64,000 nucleotides of DNA from CALMEH01 sp964548225 (GCA_964548225.1 CAZJQP010000013.1:8432-72431); one strand, 5' to 3'; numbered from the stretch's first letter, positions 32,957-41,871 are shown. A program made the numbers and translations. Notes: generated by a model from the letters alone, not told the origin.

Positions 32957-33512
32957 ATAATCCACCTTTCGGGTATTTCGACATTATTTCGGGCGGCGCA
33001 ACTTCTCTGGCTAATTGCCATGTAAAATCCATTTCCGTATTGATTGTCGCCGTCGCCATCCGCGCTTCGAGCATCATTAAGATACTTCCGTAAGCAATAA
33101 AGAAAATTCCAATTAAACCAATCGGAATCGGAATCCAACGATAAAGTCCGACAATCCCGATAACGCCAATCGAAACGCTTGTCAGCACAAAAAATCCCAA
33201 TCCCCAATAAAAAACAACCATTGCGCGTTGCAAAAGACGCGAACGGCTCGTTACTTTATCAAGTAAATCAATGACGGTTTCGAGTCTTCGCGTATAAAGC
33301 AAAATTTCGCTTTTATCATTAGTCGTAATCAGTTCGGCAAGCCGTTTTTCCAAATCGCGCACACGGTCAATCACGCGCCCAAGCCTTGTTGATGTTGATA
33401 AAACAAGCGAACCCGTCGCCGAAATCAACAATGCCGGCGTAATCATCGCCGTCAAAAACTCAATCGTCGAATTTAAGATATTCGGATTAACATTTATCAA
33501 ATCTCCTGCCAT
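32868..33512 (-). CDS. DUF2721-family membrane protein
   Basis: The 214-residue protein has a hydrophobic segment near residue 25 (LTAMITPALLISATGSLVLS), the family-typical RLGRVIDRVRDLEKRLAELI, then two membrane helices (VVFYWGLGFFVLTSVSIGVI and PIPIGLIGIFFIAYGSILMM). Its function is unknown. The last 30 residues (KYPKGGLYGKTPRTALSGII and a basic tail) read through the start of the radical-SAM gene; the long overlap suggests that an earlier stop codon was lost. Only four bases separate it from the winged-helix gene upstream. Confidence 0.8.
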   Translation of the reverse strand: MAGDLINVNPNILNSTIEFLTAMITPALLISATGSLVLSTSTRLGRVIDRVRDLEKRLAELITTNDKSEILLYTRRLETVIDLLDKVTSRSRLLQRAMVVFYWGLGFFVLTSVSIGVIGIVGLYRWIPIPIGLIGIFFIAYGSILMMLEARMATATINTEMDFTWQLAREVAPPEIMSKYPKGGLYGKTPRTALSGIIGKREPEKKSRKTRKPA

Positions 33513-33516
33513 AATA

Positions 33517-34998
33517 TCACTTCAAAATCTTACTAAAGTTTTTCCACTCTAATTCGTATTTTAATCTGTGTCGAACAAAATAATAAAGTAGTTGCCCCGA
33601 TTGAAATAAACGGAACATAAAGATTATCAAAAAACACTTTAAAGTTAGAGCCATAAAAACAATAAAAGCCGTTGAATTTGCGTCATCAAAAAACACGAAT
33701 AATGGTTGAATTGCAACATATGAAAAAAGCAAAAAGAGCAACGGACTGGAAACTTGTAGAAATTTACTTTGAAGTCTGCCGATATAGAGTGCAAGTGCTA
33801 CTCCGCCCAAAAAACCGCTGATTATTCTGAAAACAAACATTACGGTTGCTTGATTAGAATTTTCATCGAAATCTTTGCCTAAATCATTTATAGATGTAAT
33901 CAGAAAAAATGCTATGGTTCTCACAAAAAACATAAAGGCTATTGCAATAGAACCAAGCCAAAAATAAAACCCTCCTATTTTCTTTTCATTTTTTTCATCG
34001 GCGATTTTCAGATGTTTATACAAAGCAAAGAAACAAAGAAATATAAATAACGTATTGACATTATTGCAAAGGTTATAAATTGAATCCTTTAGAAAAATAA
34101 ACCACACAGGAATTTTTTTAGGGTCTGGATAATTAGCAATCCCGATATAAGAAAATAATCCTATAAAAGCGTATAAAACTAACCACGCAAATAATAATCC
34201 GCCCCAATATCTGCTATATTTTCTGAAAGACACTTGGGCTATTTTCCGTCCCTTTTCCCAACTTTCTCTTGTTTTATATCCAATGTTCTTTATTTCGGTT
34301 TTGGGTTCGCCGTTTTTGTCTATATCTTCATTAATCGGGCGAAATGTCTTTTGTTTATTCACGTTGATATGAAAATAAACCAATGACATAGATAGAACTA
34401 TTACATGAACAATACTGCCGGAAATTGTAAAAATCTCACCAAATATTTTGTTTTGGGAATTAATTGGCTGAGAAGCAGAAATAATAAACGATATTAAAAG
34501 TCCGAGCAAAATAGATATAAAAAGAGACCAAACAAACAATCTTGATGAAGGATTTTCGTCTGTGTTTTTTTGTTTTACTTCTTCCTGAATGTCCGAATCT
34601 AAATCTTCATTTGTGCTTTGCGAACCATTTGCAGTGTTATCTTCTATTTTTGCAAACGGGTTTGCGCTGAAAGTTTCATACTCTCCGGCAAATAAGTATC
34701 CCTGTTTCACGATTGTCTTAATCAGTTCTTGTTTCTCGTTATCATTGAAAACTTTTCTTAAAGTTTCAATAGATTTCCGAATTGAAGATTCTCCATTTGT
34801 ATGATTAAAAATCTTTGCTTCAATTTTGTCCTTATTGACTACATTCGGACTATCTTCGATAAGCATCTCCAGGAGTTCGAGATCGTTATTATTGACAAAA
34901 GAAAACAAATAATTTCTTAAATATAATTTTCTGTTTTTTTTATCGTTGCAATCTAAATAGAAGTCTCCAATTAAATATCCGCAAGTTATTTCTTTCAT
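33517..34998 (-). CDS. Winged-helix regulator with eight membrane helices
   Basis: Residues 1-110 form a divergent OmpR/CadC-type winged helix (NNDLELLEMLIEDSPNVVNK, SIRKSIETLRKVF, IKTIVKQGYLFAGEYE). After a polar linker come about eight membrane helices, for example LFVWSLFISILLGLLISFII, YWGGLLFAWLVLYAFIGLFS and FLQVSSPLLFLLFSYVAIQP. The protein should bind DNA while fixed in the inner membrane. The winged helix is clearly paralogous to that of the gene at 35059, 60 bases upstream on the same strand. I know no characterised protein with this exact membrane part. Confidence 0.75.
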   Translation of the reverse strand: MKEITCGYLIGDFYLDCNDKKNRKLYLRNYLFSFVNNNDLELLEMLIEDSPNVVNKDKIEAKIFNHTNGESSIRKSIETLRKVFNDNEKQELIKTIVKQGYLFAGEYETFSANPFAKIEDNTANGSQSTNEDLDSDIQEEVKQKNTDENPSSRLFVWSLFISILLGLLISFIISASQPINSQNKIFGEIFTISGSIVHVIVLSMSLVYFHINVNKQKTFRPINEDIDKNGEPKTEIKNIGYKTRESWEKGRKIAQVSFRKYSRYWGGLLFAWLVLYAFIGLFSYIGIANYPDPKKIPVWFIFLKDSIYNLCNNVNTLFIFLCFFALYKHLKIADEKNEKKIGGFYFWLGSIAIAFMFFVRTIAFFLITSINDLGKDFDENSNQATVMFVFRIISGFLGGVALALYIGRLQSKFLQVSSPLLFLLFSYVAIQPLFVFFDDANSTAFIVFMALTLKCFLIIFMFRLFQSGQLLYYFVRHRLKYELEWKNFSKILK

Positions 34999-35058
34999 AA
35001 TTTCGATTGTCCGTATTTTCTTTCCCAGACTGTTAATAATTAATTCTAAAAATAGCTA

Positions 35059-36366
35059 CTACCAATTCCAGGTTATTTTATATGTGTAGTTAGTTTTCGG
35101 ATTCTTAATTGTAAAAATATAGGTCAAATCATTTAATTTCATATAATTATACCTTTCTTTCGTAATTAAAGTTCCGCCCTCGGTTTTACAACCTTTTATT
35201 TCGTGTAATTCTAGTTTTTCAGGTTTTTTGGTTGTTGGAAAAGTAATCTTAATCTCTAAATTTTCTGTTGCTCGTGGGATATAAAAACTATAGAACTCAT
35301 TCTTGTTTGGGAAAGTGTCAAAAACCGTGAAAGTGAAATTCAAATCGGATAATGTATTTTTTTTGTTAATTTCAAAAAAATACATCCAACCGAATTTGTT
35401 AGAAGAACAACTGTCGCTCTTTGCTGTGAGTTCTTTTATAGTAACCTTTTGCTCTTCATTATCTAACTCAAGTTTAGGCGATTCTTTAGTTTCCGTTTCC
35501 AATCTTTGGGCAAAAAAGGGAAATTCTGCTAGGTTATTAAGTTTATATTCATGTCTAATTGTTGCCTTTGAAGGTTTTTCGTGCCAAGCCGTCAAATTCA
35601 AATGTATTTTAGCGTCTTCAACTGCCAGTTTTGGCAAATCATCTTGAAAATCAAAGCCCTTTATTTCTGATTGTTCGACAGGTTCTGTTTGATAGTTGGT
35701 ATTGAAAAAAACTCGCGGAATATCGAAAATCAAACAGACTGTCAATAAAAAAACGAGAAAAGAAGTAAAATAAACTAATTTTTTCCAACTATTTGGTTGT
35801 TTAATTGACTCTTTCGGGCTTATATTTACCGAAAATTGATTTTCTTGGATAAACGTATTTTGTTCAATATTGTCAATTTTTTCTACTTGTAGCGGAGGAG
35901 AAATAAAAGTATCGGGTTCTATTTGTTCATTTGAAATCAAGTTATCATTTTTATTGTTTTCAGAGTTTTCAAACAACATCAAATTTTCCACATTAATGTT
36001 TTCGTTAGTTATTGTTCTCTCATCAGAATTGCAGACGGTGGAAAAAACAGCACTAAATTTATAGCCTTTGCCGTGAATGGTTTGAATTATTTCTTGTTTT
36101 ATATTATCCGAGAAAGCATTTCTCAAATTCTGGATCGAATGACGAATATTATCACTCGGAGTATTTGAAGTCGGGTAAATTGTTTTTCTGATTGACTCAT
36201 TTTCAACTAAATTCGGACTTTCCGAAATTAGCAATTCAAGTAGCGACAAATCGTTATTTTTGAGATAACTGATTTGATAATTACCCGAAAATAACTTTCT
36301 TTCTTTTTTGTCGGCTACGTCAAAATAAAAGCCTTCAAACTCATATCCTTTTATAGTTTCCGCCAT
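35059..36366 (-). CDS. Winged-helix regulator with one membrane helix and periplasmic domain
   Basis: From the ATG at 36366 the product has 435 residues. Residues 1-105 form the winged helix (NNDLSLLELLISESPNLVEN, NIRHSIQNLRNAFSDNIKQE, IQTIHGKGYKFSAVF). A polar linker, one transmembrane helix at about 205-225 (LVYFTSFLVFLLTVCLIFDI) and a 200-residue periplasmic part with two or three cysteines follow. This is the CadC/ToxR layout: a periplasmic sensor linked directly to a DNA-binding domain. It diverges from the secreted-hydrolase genes at 36603 and onward, which I take as its likely targets. Confidence 0.78.
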   Translation of the reverse strand: MAETIKGYEFEGFYFDVADKKERKLFSGNYQISYLKNNDLSLLELLISESPNLVENESIRKTIYPTSNTPSDNIRHSIQNLRNAFSDNIKQEIIQTIHGKGYKFSAVFSTVCNSDERTITNENINVENLMLFENSENNKNDNLISNEQIEPDTFISPPLQVEKIDNIEQNTFIQENQFSVNISPKESIKQPNSWKKLVYFTSFLVFLLTVCLIFDIPRVFFNTNYQTEPVEQSEIKGFDFQDDLPKLAVEDAKIHLNLTAWHEKPSKATIRHEYKLNNLAEFPFFAQRLETETKESPKLELDNEEQKVTIKELTAKSDSCSSNKFGWMYFFEINKKNTLSDLNFTFTVFDTFPNKNEFYSFYIPRATENLEIKITFPTTKKPEKLELHEIKGCKTEGGTLITKERYNYMKLNDLTYIFTIKNPKTNYTYKITWNW

Positions 36367-36440
36367 ATATCGAATTTTAAAAATAAACAGATATTCAACC
36401 AAAGGAGAGCTTTATTTTCTAAAGAATTCACTCGAAATTT

Positions 36441-36489
36441 TATGCTCACAAATATGTTTCACAACTTTAATTTATGGTCACAAAAATAT
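36441..36489. promoter_or_regulatory. Possible operator: repeated TATGsTCACAAA boxes in the divergent region
   Basis: TATGCTCACAAATAT (36441-36455) and TATGGTCACAAAAATAT (36473-36489) are direct repeats 32 bases apart, with a third TCACAA at 36459-36464 between them. They lie between the divergent winged-helix gene and the secreted-protein gene at 36603. The strong Shine-Dalgarno AAAGGAGA for the latter is at 36588-36595. Binding by the winged-helix protein is a guess. Confidence 0.3.
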
Positions 36490-36602
36490 TCATTCTTATC
36501 TTTCTTTAAAAGATTTATTCTGAATTCGTTTCATTAATACGCGGCTTAATTTTAATTCAATTCAAACAATTAGGCAAGAAAATTTTTAAAGGAGATTTAG
36601 TT

Positions 36603-37163
36603 ATGAAAATCAAAAAAATCTTGATTTTATTGGGATTAATCATCGCCACAACATTGTTTTTAGCGAGATTTCAGATTCCAGCGACAAAAGAGTTCAAGGT
36701 TAATACTTTCGTCAATGAAACGGACGAATTAACCAAACAAATCTTAAAGAGAGTCGGCAGCCCTCCGACTTTTGATGGGGTAAATCAAGCGCAAATTTAT
36801 CTTGACCAAAGAAAAAACGATTTGGCAAATCGCAGTGCCGATATAAAGAGTTCAAAGAATTTTACGAAAAATTCGAATGCAAGTATCGAATTGCAAAATT
36901 GCCGCACACGCAATCGGAATTTGATTGCCGACATTTATAACCGCTTTGCGAAAAAATCATCTGTGGATAACGATGCGCTGAATGAATTCAAAAAGCAAAA
37001 GAAAAATACAACTTCTTATAAAGTGCGCCGAGAGCTTGATGTTGAAATTGAGAAGCAGTCGCAAATTTTGAGAAATAACATTCTGTTGCTTGAACAAATT
37101 GACGTTTTAATCGCCGATTTTGAAGCAATATTTGACAATAAAAATATGGAGGAAACATTATGA
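36603..37163 (+). CDS. Exported or membrane-anchored helical protein of unknown function
   Basis: The 186-residue product begins with a hydrophobic segment (IKKILILLGLIIATTLFLAR) that could be a signal peptide or an anchor. The rest is strongly helical and charged (ELTKQILKRV, AQIYLDQRKNDLANRSADIK, VRRELDVEIEKQSQILRNNI), with some coiled-coil character. Its last four bases overlap the start of the M15-like peptidase gene (ATGA). I do not recognise the family; position suggests that it helps or anchors the cell-wall hydrolases. Confidence 0.7.
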   Translation: MKIKKILILLGLIIATTLFLARFQIPATKEFKVNTFVNETDELTKQILKRVGSPPTFDGVNQAQIYLDQRKNDLANRSADIKSSKNFTKNSNASIELQNCRTRNRNLIADIYNRFAKKSSVDNDALNEFKKQKKNTTSYKVRRELDVEIEKQSQILRNNILLLEQIDVLIADFEAIFDNKNMEETL

Positions 37164-38041
37164 CACCAAATACATTTATATCACTCGGTTTGTTGTTATT
37201 GTTCGTGGCGAATTCAATGGTTTTTGCCGGAAACGGAAACAACGAAGTTCAAACCAATCAAGATTCATTCGACAGTTTGGATCACGCCCGTATGAATTCG
37301 ATAAATGCCGAAAGCGCAATGCTCGACAATCTTGCGGATAACGAAAATAAAACCGGACACGCCGAACCTAAAGCGCAAGCTAAAAGGCAAGATAAAAACA
37401 ACCGCCCTTTGCAAAATAAATATGACAATGATTCTACGGGTCGTGTTAAAACCAAAACAGAAGAAACGGATGAATTAAACAATAAGCCGAACAACAAACC
37501 GAACGGCAAACCAAATCCGAATCCAAAGAAACCGAATGACACTCCGAAAACAACTGTAACTTACCCAAGTAATACAAATACGAATTCATTTTATGCTCGC
37601 AAGAACGTCGTGATTTCGCGCAGCATGTCAGCAAGTGTTTCCGCTTTGGCAAGGGAATATTTTCGATTTAGCGGTGAAAAACTCATTATCACAAGTGCTT
37701 CGCGCACACCATTTCAGCAGGCTTCGGCAATGCTTGGGCTAATTGATAAATTCGGAACGAAGTATGTTCAAGGACTTTATAAAGATAAACGCGCTGTTGG
37801 CGAGATTTTGGACGCATATCGTGATAATCGAAGTTTTCGACCGAAAGCAGTTAAACAAATGGCAAAGGTTATTGAACAGCAGATTGCACGAAATGTCTAT
37901 ATTTCAAGACATTTACGCTCTAATGCCTTGGATGTCAGTCGTGTTACCAATGAAAAGGCTTTAAAAAAAGCTATTGCCAAAATCGGCGGAAGCTATTTCT
38001 TTGAGCGAACGCACTTCCACATTAATCTTCCCAAAAATTAG
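37160..38041 (+). CDS. Secreted M15-like (D-Ala-D-Ala type) peptidase with disordered linker
   Basis: A signal peptide (FISLGLLLLFVANSMVFAG) is followed by about 120 residues of low-complexity linker rich in Asn, Lys and Pro (NNKPNNKPNGKPNPNPKK). The C-terminal domain, from about residue 150, has SASRTPFQQASAMLG, then ISRHLRSNALDVSRV and the ending ERTHFHINLPKN. The S-x-H-x(6)-D and H-x-H pattern matches the zinc ligands of M15-type peptidases (VanY, DUF882), which cut peptide cross-links in peptidoglycan. The spacing is slightly unusual, so I call it M15-like. It is coupled to the gene upstream. Confidence 0.7.
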   Translation: MTPNTFISLGLLLLFVANSMVFAGNGNNEVQTNQDSFDSLDHARMNSINAESAMLDNLADNENKTGHAEPKAQAKRQDKNNRPLQNKYDNDSTGRVKTKTEETDELNNKPNNKPNGKPNPNPKKPNDTPKTTVTYPSNTNTNSFYARKNVVISRSMSASVSALAREYFRFSGEKLIITSASRTPFQQASAMLGLIDKFGTKYVQGLYKDKRAVGEILDAYRDNRSFRPKAVKQMAKVIEQQIARNVYISRHLRSNALDVSRVTNEKALKKAIAKIGGSYFFERTHFHINLPKN

Positions 38042-38049
38042 ATGTTTGT

Positions 38050-38078
38050 GAAGTCCGACGAGTAAATAGTCGGACTTC
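38050..38078 (+). terminator. Hairpin after the M15-like peptidase gene
   Basis: A perfect 10-base stem (GAAGTCCGAC / GTCGGACTTC) with a 9-base loop directly after the stop codon; without a T-tract it is probably a partial terminator or message-stabilising hairpin. Confidence 0.5.
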
Positions 38079-38116
38079 GCTTAACCTGAATTCATAAAAA
38101 TTAAGGAGTAAAAATT

Positions 38117-38947
38117 ATGAATAAAATTAAACTAGCGCAAATGGTATTGGTTTTTCTGTTTTTGGTGTCTGCGGTTTGGGCTGAAAACACTTTGACAAAT
38201 GAAGATAACTTTAAAGAATTTTTCGATTTGCAAGAACTCGAACTTTCCGAGATTAAATCTGTCAATTTTAGCTTCAAAACTTTTTTCCGCAAGAATTTGT
38301 CGGTAGAAGAAGCGGAAGATATGTTTTACGACGAAGGTTTTACAAACGGTTTATCGTCTAAAGAACTGAAAAAACTTCTGAAAAGCTACGATTGGATGTT
38401 AAAACAAAAGCCGGTTTTAGCTTGGCTTATTGCCATTACGAAAGTTGAAGGCGCACCGAGTCCTTTTACGGTTGTCGGCTTTCATCCGACATTAGGTTAT
38501 AGCGGTAAATCTGTCGAATGTCAAAAATTAATCGGCAAACTGACACTTAAAAAGCACGCCAAAGCTCAAGGACTTCCGCAAGATTGTTTTATTAGAACCG
38601 AATCCGGTCCGAGTTCTGCATTCGGTTATGGACAATTTGTTTATAGAACTTGGCAACTGTTGGAAAAACGCCTGAAATTAAAAAATTTTTCACGCAAAAC
38701 ACAAGCTATCGGAATGCTCGAATTAGGTCGTCAGTCTTCTCGTGAAGGTTTTATTGGTTTGGCAATGGGAAAGTTGAATCTTTCGGTTAAAGCAACAAAA
38801 CCGTGGGCTGGCTCTTCAGAGTCGCCGTTGCCCGGATATAAACCCGAAAAGTTTTTAAAGGTTGTTCGTAGAGAATTGAAATTACTTCAAGAAAAGAAAT
38901 ATTTCGATTATTGGTATAAAGAATTTACCAACGACAGCATACGTTAA
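38117..38947 (+). CDS. Secreted GH104-like muramidase / lytic transglycosylase
   Basis: The signal peptide (LAQMVLVFLFLVSAVWAE) is followed by a helical region and, from about residue 95, a lysozyme-like domain: WLIAITKVEGAPSPFTVVGF with the likely catalytic glutamate in KVEG, FHPTLGYSGKSVECQ, and GPSSAFGYGQFVYRTWQLLE, then FSRKTQAIGMLELGRQ and PWAGSSESPLPGY. This order of blocks is that of the phage lambda endolysin R family (GH104). In contrast to phage endolysins it has its own signal peptide and lacks a holin neighbour. It should cut glycan strands in the periplasm or in another cell's wall. Confidence 0.75.
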   Translation: MNKIKLAQMVLVFLFLVSAVWAENTLTNEDNFKEFFDLQELELSEIKSVNFSFKTFFRKNLSVEEAEDMFYDEGFTNGLSSKELKKLLKSYDWMLKQKPVLAWLIAITKVEGAPSPFTVVGFHPTLGYSGKSVECQKLIGKLTLKKHAKAQGLPQDCFIRTESGPSSAFGYGQFVYRTWQLLEKRLKLKNFSRKTQAIGMLELGRQSSREGFIGLAMGKLNLSVKATKPWAGSSESPLPGYKPEKFLKVVRRELKLLQEKKYFDYWYKEFTNDSIR

Positions 38948-38954
38948 GTCCGTG

Positions 38955-38990
38955 AAAAAGCGGAATTTGCAGACAAATTCCGCTTTTTTA
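38955..38990 (+). terminator. Rho-independent terminator after the muramidase gene
   Basis: A perfect 15-base stem (AAAAAGCGGAATTTG / CAAATTCCGCTTTTT) with a CAGA loop and a T-tract, 8 bases beyond the stop codon; reduces read-through into the FHA gene. Confidence 0.9.
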
Positions 38991-39006
38991 ATTTGGAGAA
39001 ACCATT

Positions 39007-39852
39007 ATGAAAAAAGAAATAACAAAAAACATTCGTAGGCTTTTTGAAAAATGTCGGACTTTTATTGACAGTGAAATTTATGTTCCGATTATTTTCAATA
39101 AAAGAAGTCGAAATGATGAAATTTCCGATAAAATAATCGGCGAAATCGAGCGTGCGATGGTCGAAAATCTCTTTCATTTGGAGAATCATAAAGTCTTGAT
39201 ACCAACTATCTATAAAGTCTTCATCAATGCCGAAGACAACGCCCGATTTTGTGGCATTTTGCGCGAATCTTTATTTGCCAAAATCAACGGATTTATCGAA
39301 AAGCAACTAAGACGGCTTTCAATTGATACGTTCAACAATAAATTTGTTCAAATTCGCACAGGCAACGTAGAAAGCGGTGAAGTTCTGGTTTTACCACATT
39401 GGGAAAACGGAAATTCTCCACCTGATATTAGATTTAATTTGAATCCTGCACCATCTTCCACACAAACTTGGGAAACATTTCCAAGTTTGTTTAAGCCTGA
39501 TTTTGAATATTCGAATTGCGACGAGATTACGCTTATTAGACCTGCGCTTAAAACATTTTTCACGATGGAAATTTGGCATAATCAAAATTACGAACGAATT
39601 TTGCCCATTCATCAAACTCAAATAAGCTTGGGGCGAAGTTTGCCTGCTGACATACAACTTTCCGACCCTGAAATAAGCCGTCGGCACGCGATTTTATGGA
39701 CGGAATCTGAAGGAATTTTTAATATTATGGTAACAGGAAAAAGTCCTGTATTTATTGGTGAAACCGCTGTCCCACAAGGTCAAACTGCTACTTTATTATT
39801 TGGCGAAACGCTTACACTTGGAAGTTACGACTTGAAACTGTGTAACGTATAG
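39007..39852 (+). CDS. FHA-domain protein with FhaA-like N-terminal domain
   Basis: The N-terminal 120 residues (IRRLFEKCRTFIDSEIYVPI, IIGEIERAMVENLFHLENHK, VLIPTIYKVFINAEDNARF) resemble the DUF3662/FhaA N-terminal domain. The C-terminal 90 residues form an FHA domain with ISLGRSLPADIQLSDPEISR and RHAILWTESE; G-R-S, S-R-R-H are the phosphothreonine-binding residues. There is no signal peptide, so it is cytoplasmic and presumably binds a phosphorylated partner. In actinobacteria FhaA takes part in cell-wall synthesis control, which would suit the neighbouring wall hydrolases. No Ser/Thr kinase gene is in the window. Confidence 0.82.
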   Translation: MKKEITKNIRRLFEKCRTFIDSEIYVPIIFNKRSRNDEISDKIIGEIERAMVENLFHLENHKVLIPTIYKVFINAEDNARFCGILRESLFAKINGFIEKQLRRLSIDTFNNKFVQIRTGNVESGEVLVLPHWENGNSPPDIRFNLNPAPSSTQTWETFPSLFKPDFEYSNCDEITLIRPALKTFFTMEIWHNQNYERILPIHQTQISLGRSLPADIQLSDPEISRRHAILWTESEGIFNIMVTGKSPVFIGETAVPQGQTATLLFGETLTLGSYDLKLCNV

Positions 39853-39888
39853 CAGATTTTTCATACATTTTGGATTAAAATCCAAAGT

Positions 39889-40890
39889 ATGATAACCAAT
39901 ATTAAAACAGATCAAGGTTCGGTTATTTGTCTGCAACATAAAAGCGAAATTTTGGAAAATAATCCGCTCGGCGATAGATTTATCCGCGACGTTTATGTTT
40001 ATCTGCCGCCGGATTATGAAGAAGATAAATTTTATCCTTCGGTTTATGTTCTGACAGGTTTTACGGGGCGCGGAAAAATGCTTCTCAACGATGCGGCTTT
40101 TACGCCGAATTTCGCGCAGAGATTGGATAAATTGATTAACGACGGAAAAATTCGTCCGATGATTGCCGTTTTGCCCGATTGTTTTACGCATTACGGCGGT
40201 TCGCAATACATAAATTCTTCTGCGACGGGAAATTATGAAGATTATCTTGTAAAAGAAATCGTGCCGTTTGTTGATGAGAATTTTCATACCATTAAAGACA
40301 AAGATTCACGCGCCGTGATGGGAAAATCTTCGGGCGGTTACGGCGCATTGATTATGGCAATGCGGCATTCCGACATTTTCGGTTTAGCGTGTTCAACCAG
40401 CGGCGACGCTTATTTTGAACATTGCTATTTATCCGACATTCCAAAGGCTTTTCGTGCCATTAAAGGCGAGCCGCAGAAGTTTATTGAGAAATTTTGGGAC
40501 GAAGACGCGAAAAAAGGCAAAGACGATTTTTCGGGTTTGAACATTATCGGAATGAGTGCGTGTTATTCTCCAAACGGCACAGAATTTGATTTGCCGTTTG
40601 ATTTGCAAACGGGCGAATTGCATGAAGATATTTGGGCAAAATGGCTTGAAAACGATCCTGTCCGTTTGGTTGAAAAATACGCGAACAATCTAAAATCTCT
40701 GAAATTGCTCTACATTGATGCGGGAACACGCGACGAATTTGCATTAGACATCGGCGCGAAAATTTTATGTAAAAAATTGCGCGATTTTGATATTCCGCAT
40801 ATCCACGAAGAATTTGACGACGGGCATTTTAATATCAATTATCGCCAAAATCGTTCGCTTGAGATGATTTCAAATTATATTCGGTTTTAG
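39889..40890 (+). CDS. Esterase-D-type alpha/beta hydrolase
   Basis: The 333-residue protein has VYVYLPPDYEEDKFYPSVYV, the nucleophile elbow GKSSGGYGALIMAMRH, an acid in IDAGTRDEFAL and a histidine in FDDGHFNINYR. This fits the putative esterase (esterase D / enterochelin-esterase-like) family. No signal peptide is seen. The start ATG is preceded by a small hairpin (39867-39886) rather than an obvious ribosome site. It follows the FHA gene by 36 bases but a functional link is not evident. Confidence 0.85.
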   Translation: MITNIKTDQGSVICLQHKSEILENNPLGDRFIRDVYVYLPPDYEEDKFYPSVYVLTGFTGRGKMLLNDAAFTPNFAQRLDKLINDGKIRPMIAVLPDCFTHYGGSQYINSSATGNYEDYLVKEIVPFVDENFHTIKDKDSRAVMGKSSGGYGALIMAMRHSDIFGLACSTSGDAYFEHCYLSDIPKAFRAIKGEPQKFIEKFWDEDAKKGKDDFSGLNIIGMSACYSPNGTEFDLPFDLQTGELHEDIWAKWLENDPVRLVEKYANNLKSLKLLYIDAGTRDEFALDIGAKILCKKLRDFDIPHIHEEFDDGHFNINYRQNRSLEMISNYIRF

Positions 40891-40973
40891 TTTTTTGGTC
40901 TTTGGAAACCCAAAAATCAAACGAAACTTCACGAAAAACTCGAACTTTTTTGTGTCTTTTGCGAAATTTGCGC

Positions 40974-41002
40974 CTTTGCGGGAAAAAAAATTTCCCGCAA
41001 AG
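40974..41002. terminator. Bidirectional hairpin terminator
   Basis: CTTTGCGGGAAA and TTTCCCGCAAAG form a perfect 12-base stem with an AAAAA loop between two convergent genes; the flanks TTTGCG / CGCCAAG extend it loosely. Confidence 0.6.
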
Positions 41003-41056
41003 TTCGCCAAGTCGCAAAAAGAAACGTAAAGTATTTTTGTGATGAGTTCCGGTAAA

Positions 41057-41389
41057 TCACTTGCTTAAAACTCTTTCGACTTCCCCGTTCATTTTGCCGA
41101 TGAGCATATAAAACATCATTTTATAATCGGAAATAAACGACCAAAGCGGATATTTGAACGTCGCGGGTTTGTTTTTTTCGATGTAAAAATGCGAAAACCA
41201 CGCAAAGCCGTAACCAACGACCAAACAGAGCGGAAAGTAAATCCAATTACCGCTTCGGATAATCCAAACAAGTAGAACAAGCGCAAGCGATGTGCCGACA
41301 AAATGCAAAAGCCGCGTCAAAGGTTTGGAATGTTCGGCAACGTAAAAATCCCAAAATTCCGCGTAAGCTTCAATTCTTTTGTTGCTCAT
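41057..41389 (-). CDS. Mpo1/DUF962-family membrane protein
   Basis: The 110-residue protein opens with AEFWDFYVAEHSKPLTRLLH, has two or three hydrophobic helices (FVGTSLALVLLVWIIRSGNW, YFPLCLVVGYGFAWFSHFYI) and the family signature EKNKPATFKYPLWSFISDYKM. Mpo1 of yeast is an Fe-dependent dioxygenase of 2-hydroxy fatty acids, and histidines in EHSK, LLHF and SHFY would be the metal ligands here. The bacterial function is not known. Its start overlaps the stop of the upstream fRMsr gene by four bases. Confidence 0.85.
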   Translation of the reverse strand: MSNKRIEAYAEFWDFYVAEHSKPLTRLLHFVGTSLALVLLVWIIRSGNWIYFPLCLVVGYGFAWFSHFYIEKNKPATFKYPLWSFISDYKMMFYMLIGKMNGEVERVLSK

Positions 41390-41871
41390 ATCATTTTCTC
41401 CACAATTTCGACAATTTTCCGCAAACCTTCTGCATCAACTTCGGAAAAATCATTCAATTTATCGCTGTCCACATCCAAAACGCCGAAAACTTCGCCGTTT
41501 TGAGTAAAAATCGGTAAAACAATTTCAGATTTCGATTCGGAAGCGCAAGCGATATGACCGGGAAATTCGTCAACATTAGGCACAATAACTATTTCCCGTG
41601 TCGAATACGAATGACCGCAAACGCCTTTGTCGAAATCAATCCGCGTGCAAGCGATTTTGCCTTGAAACGCATTCAAAACAAGTTGATTTTCTTTCCTCAG
41701 ATAAAATCCAACCCAAAAAAATCCGAACGCTTCCTTCAAAACCGCGCAGATATTCGCCAGATTTGCAACCAAATCCGTTTCGCCCTCTGTTAAAGCCTCA
41801 ATCTGCGGCGCGATTTCGTCGTAGATTGTTTTTCTGTACGCCAGTTTTGAAAATGCCAAACTTTCCGCCAT
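41386..41871 (-). CDS. msrC: GAF-domain free methionine-(R)-sulfoxide reductase
   Basis: From the ATG at 41871 the product has 161 residues forming a single GAF domain: FFWVGFYLRKENQLVLNAFQ, GKIACTRIDFDKGVCGHS, VDEFPGHIACASESKSEIVL and GEVFGVLDVDSDKL. All three cysteines used by fRMsr enzymes are present (ACTR, GVCG, HIAC). The enzyme reduces free methionine-R-sulfoxide in the cytoplasm as part of oxidative-damage repair. It is translationally coupled to the Mpo1-like gene downstream. Confidence 0.9.
   Translation of the reverse strand: MAESLAFSKLAYRKTIYDEIAPQIEALTEGETDLVANLANICAVLKEAFGFFWVGFYLRKENQLVLNAFQGKIACTRIDFDKGVCGHSYSTREIVIVPNVDEFPGHIACASESKSEIVLPIFTQNGEVFGVLDVDSDKLNDFSEVDAEGLRKIVEIVEKMI

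Noticed and set aside
36603..39852. Prophage lysis cassette
   Set aside because: The muramidase is endolysin-like, but it and the M15-like protein have signal peptides, and no holin, spanin, capsid, tail or integrase gene is nearby.
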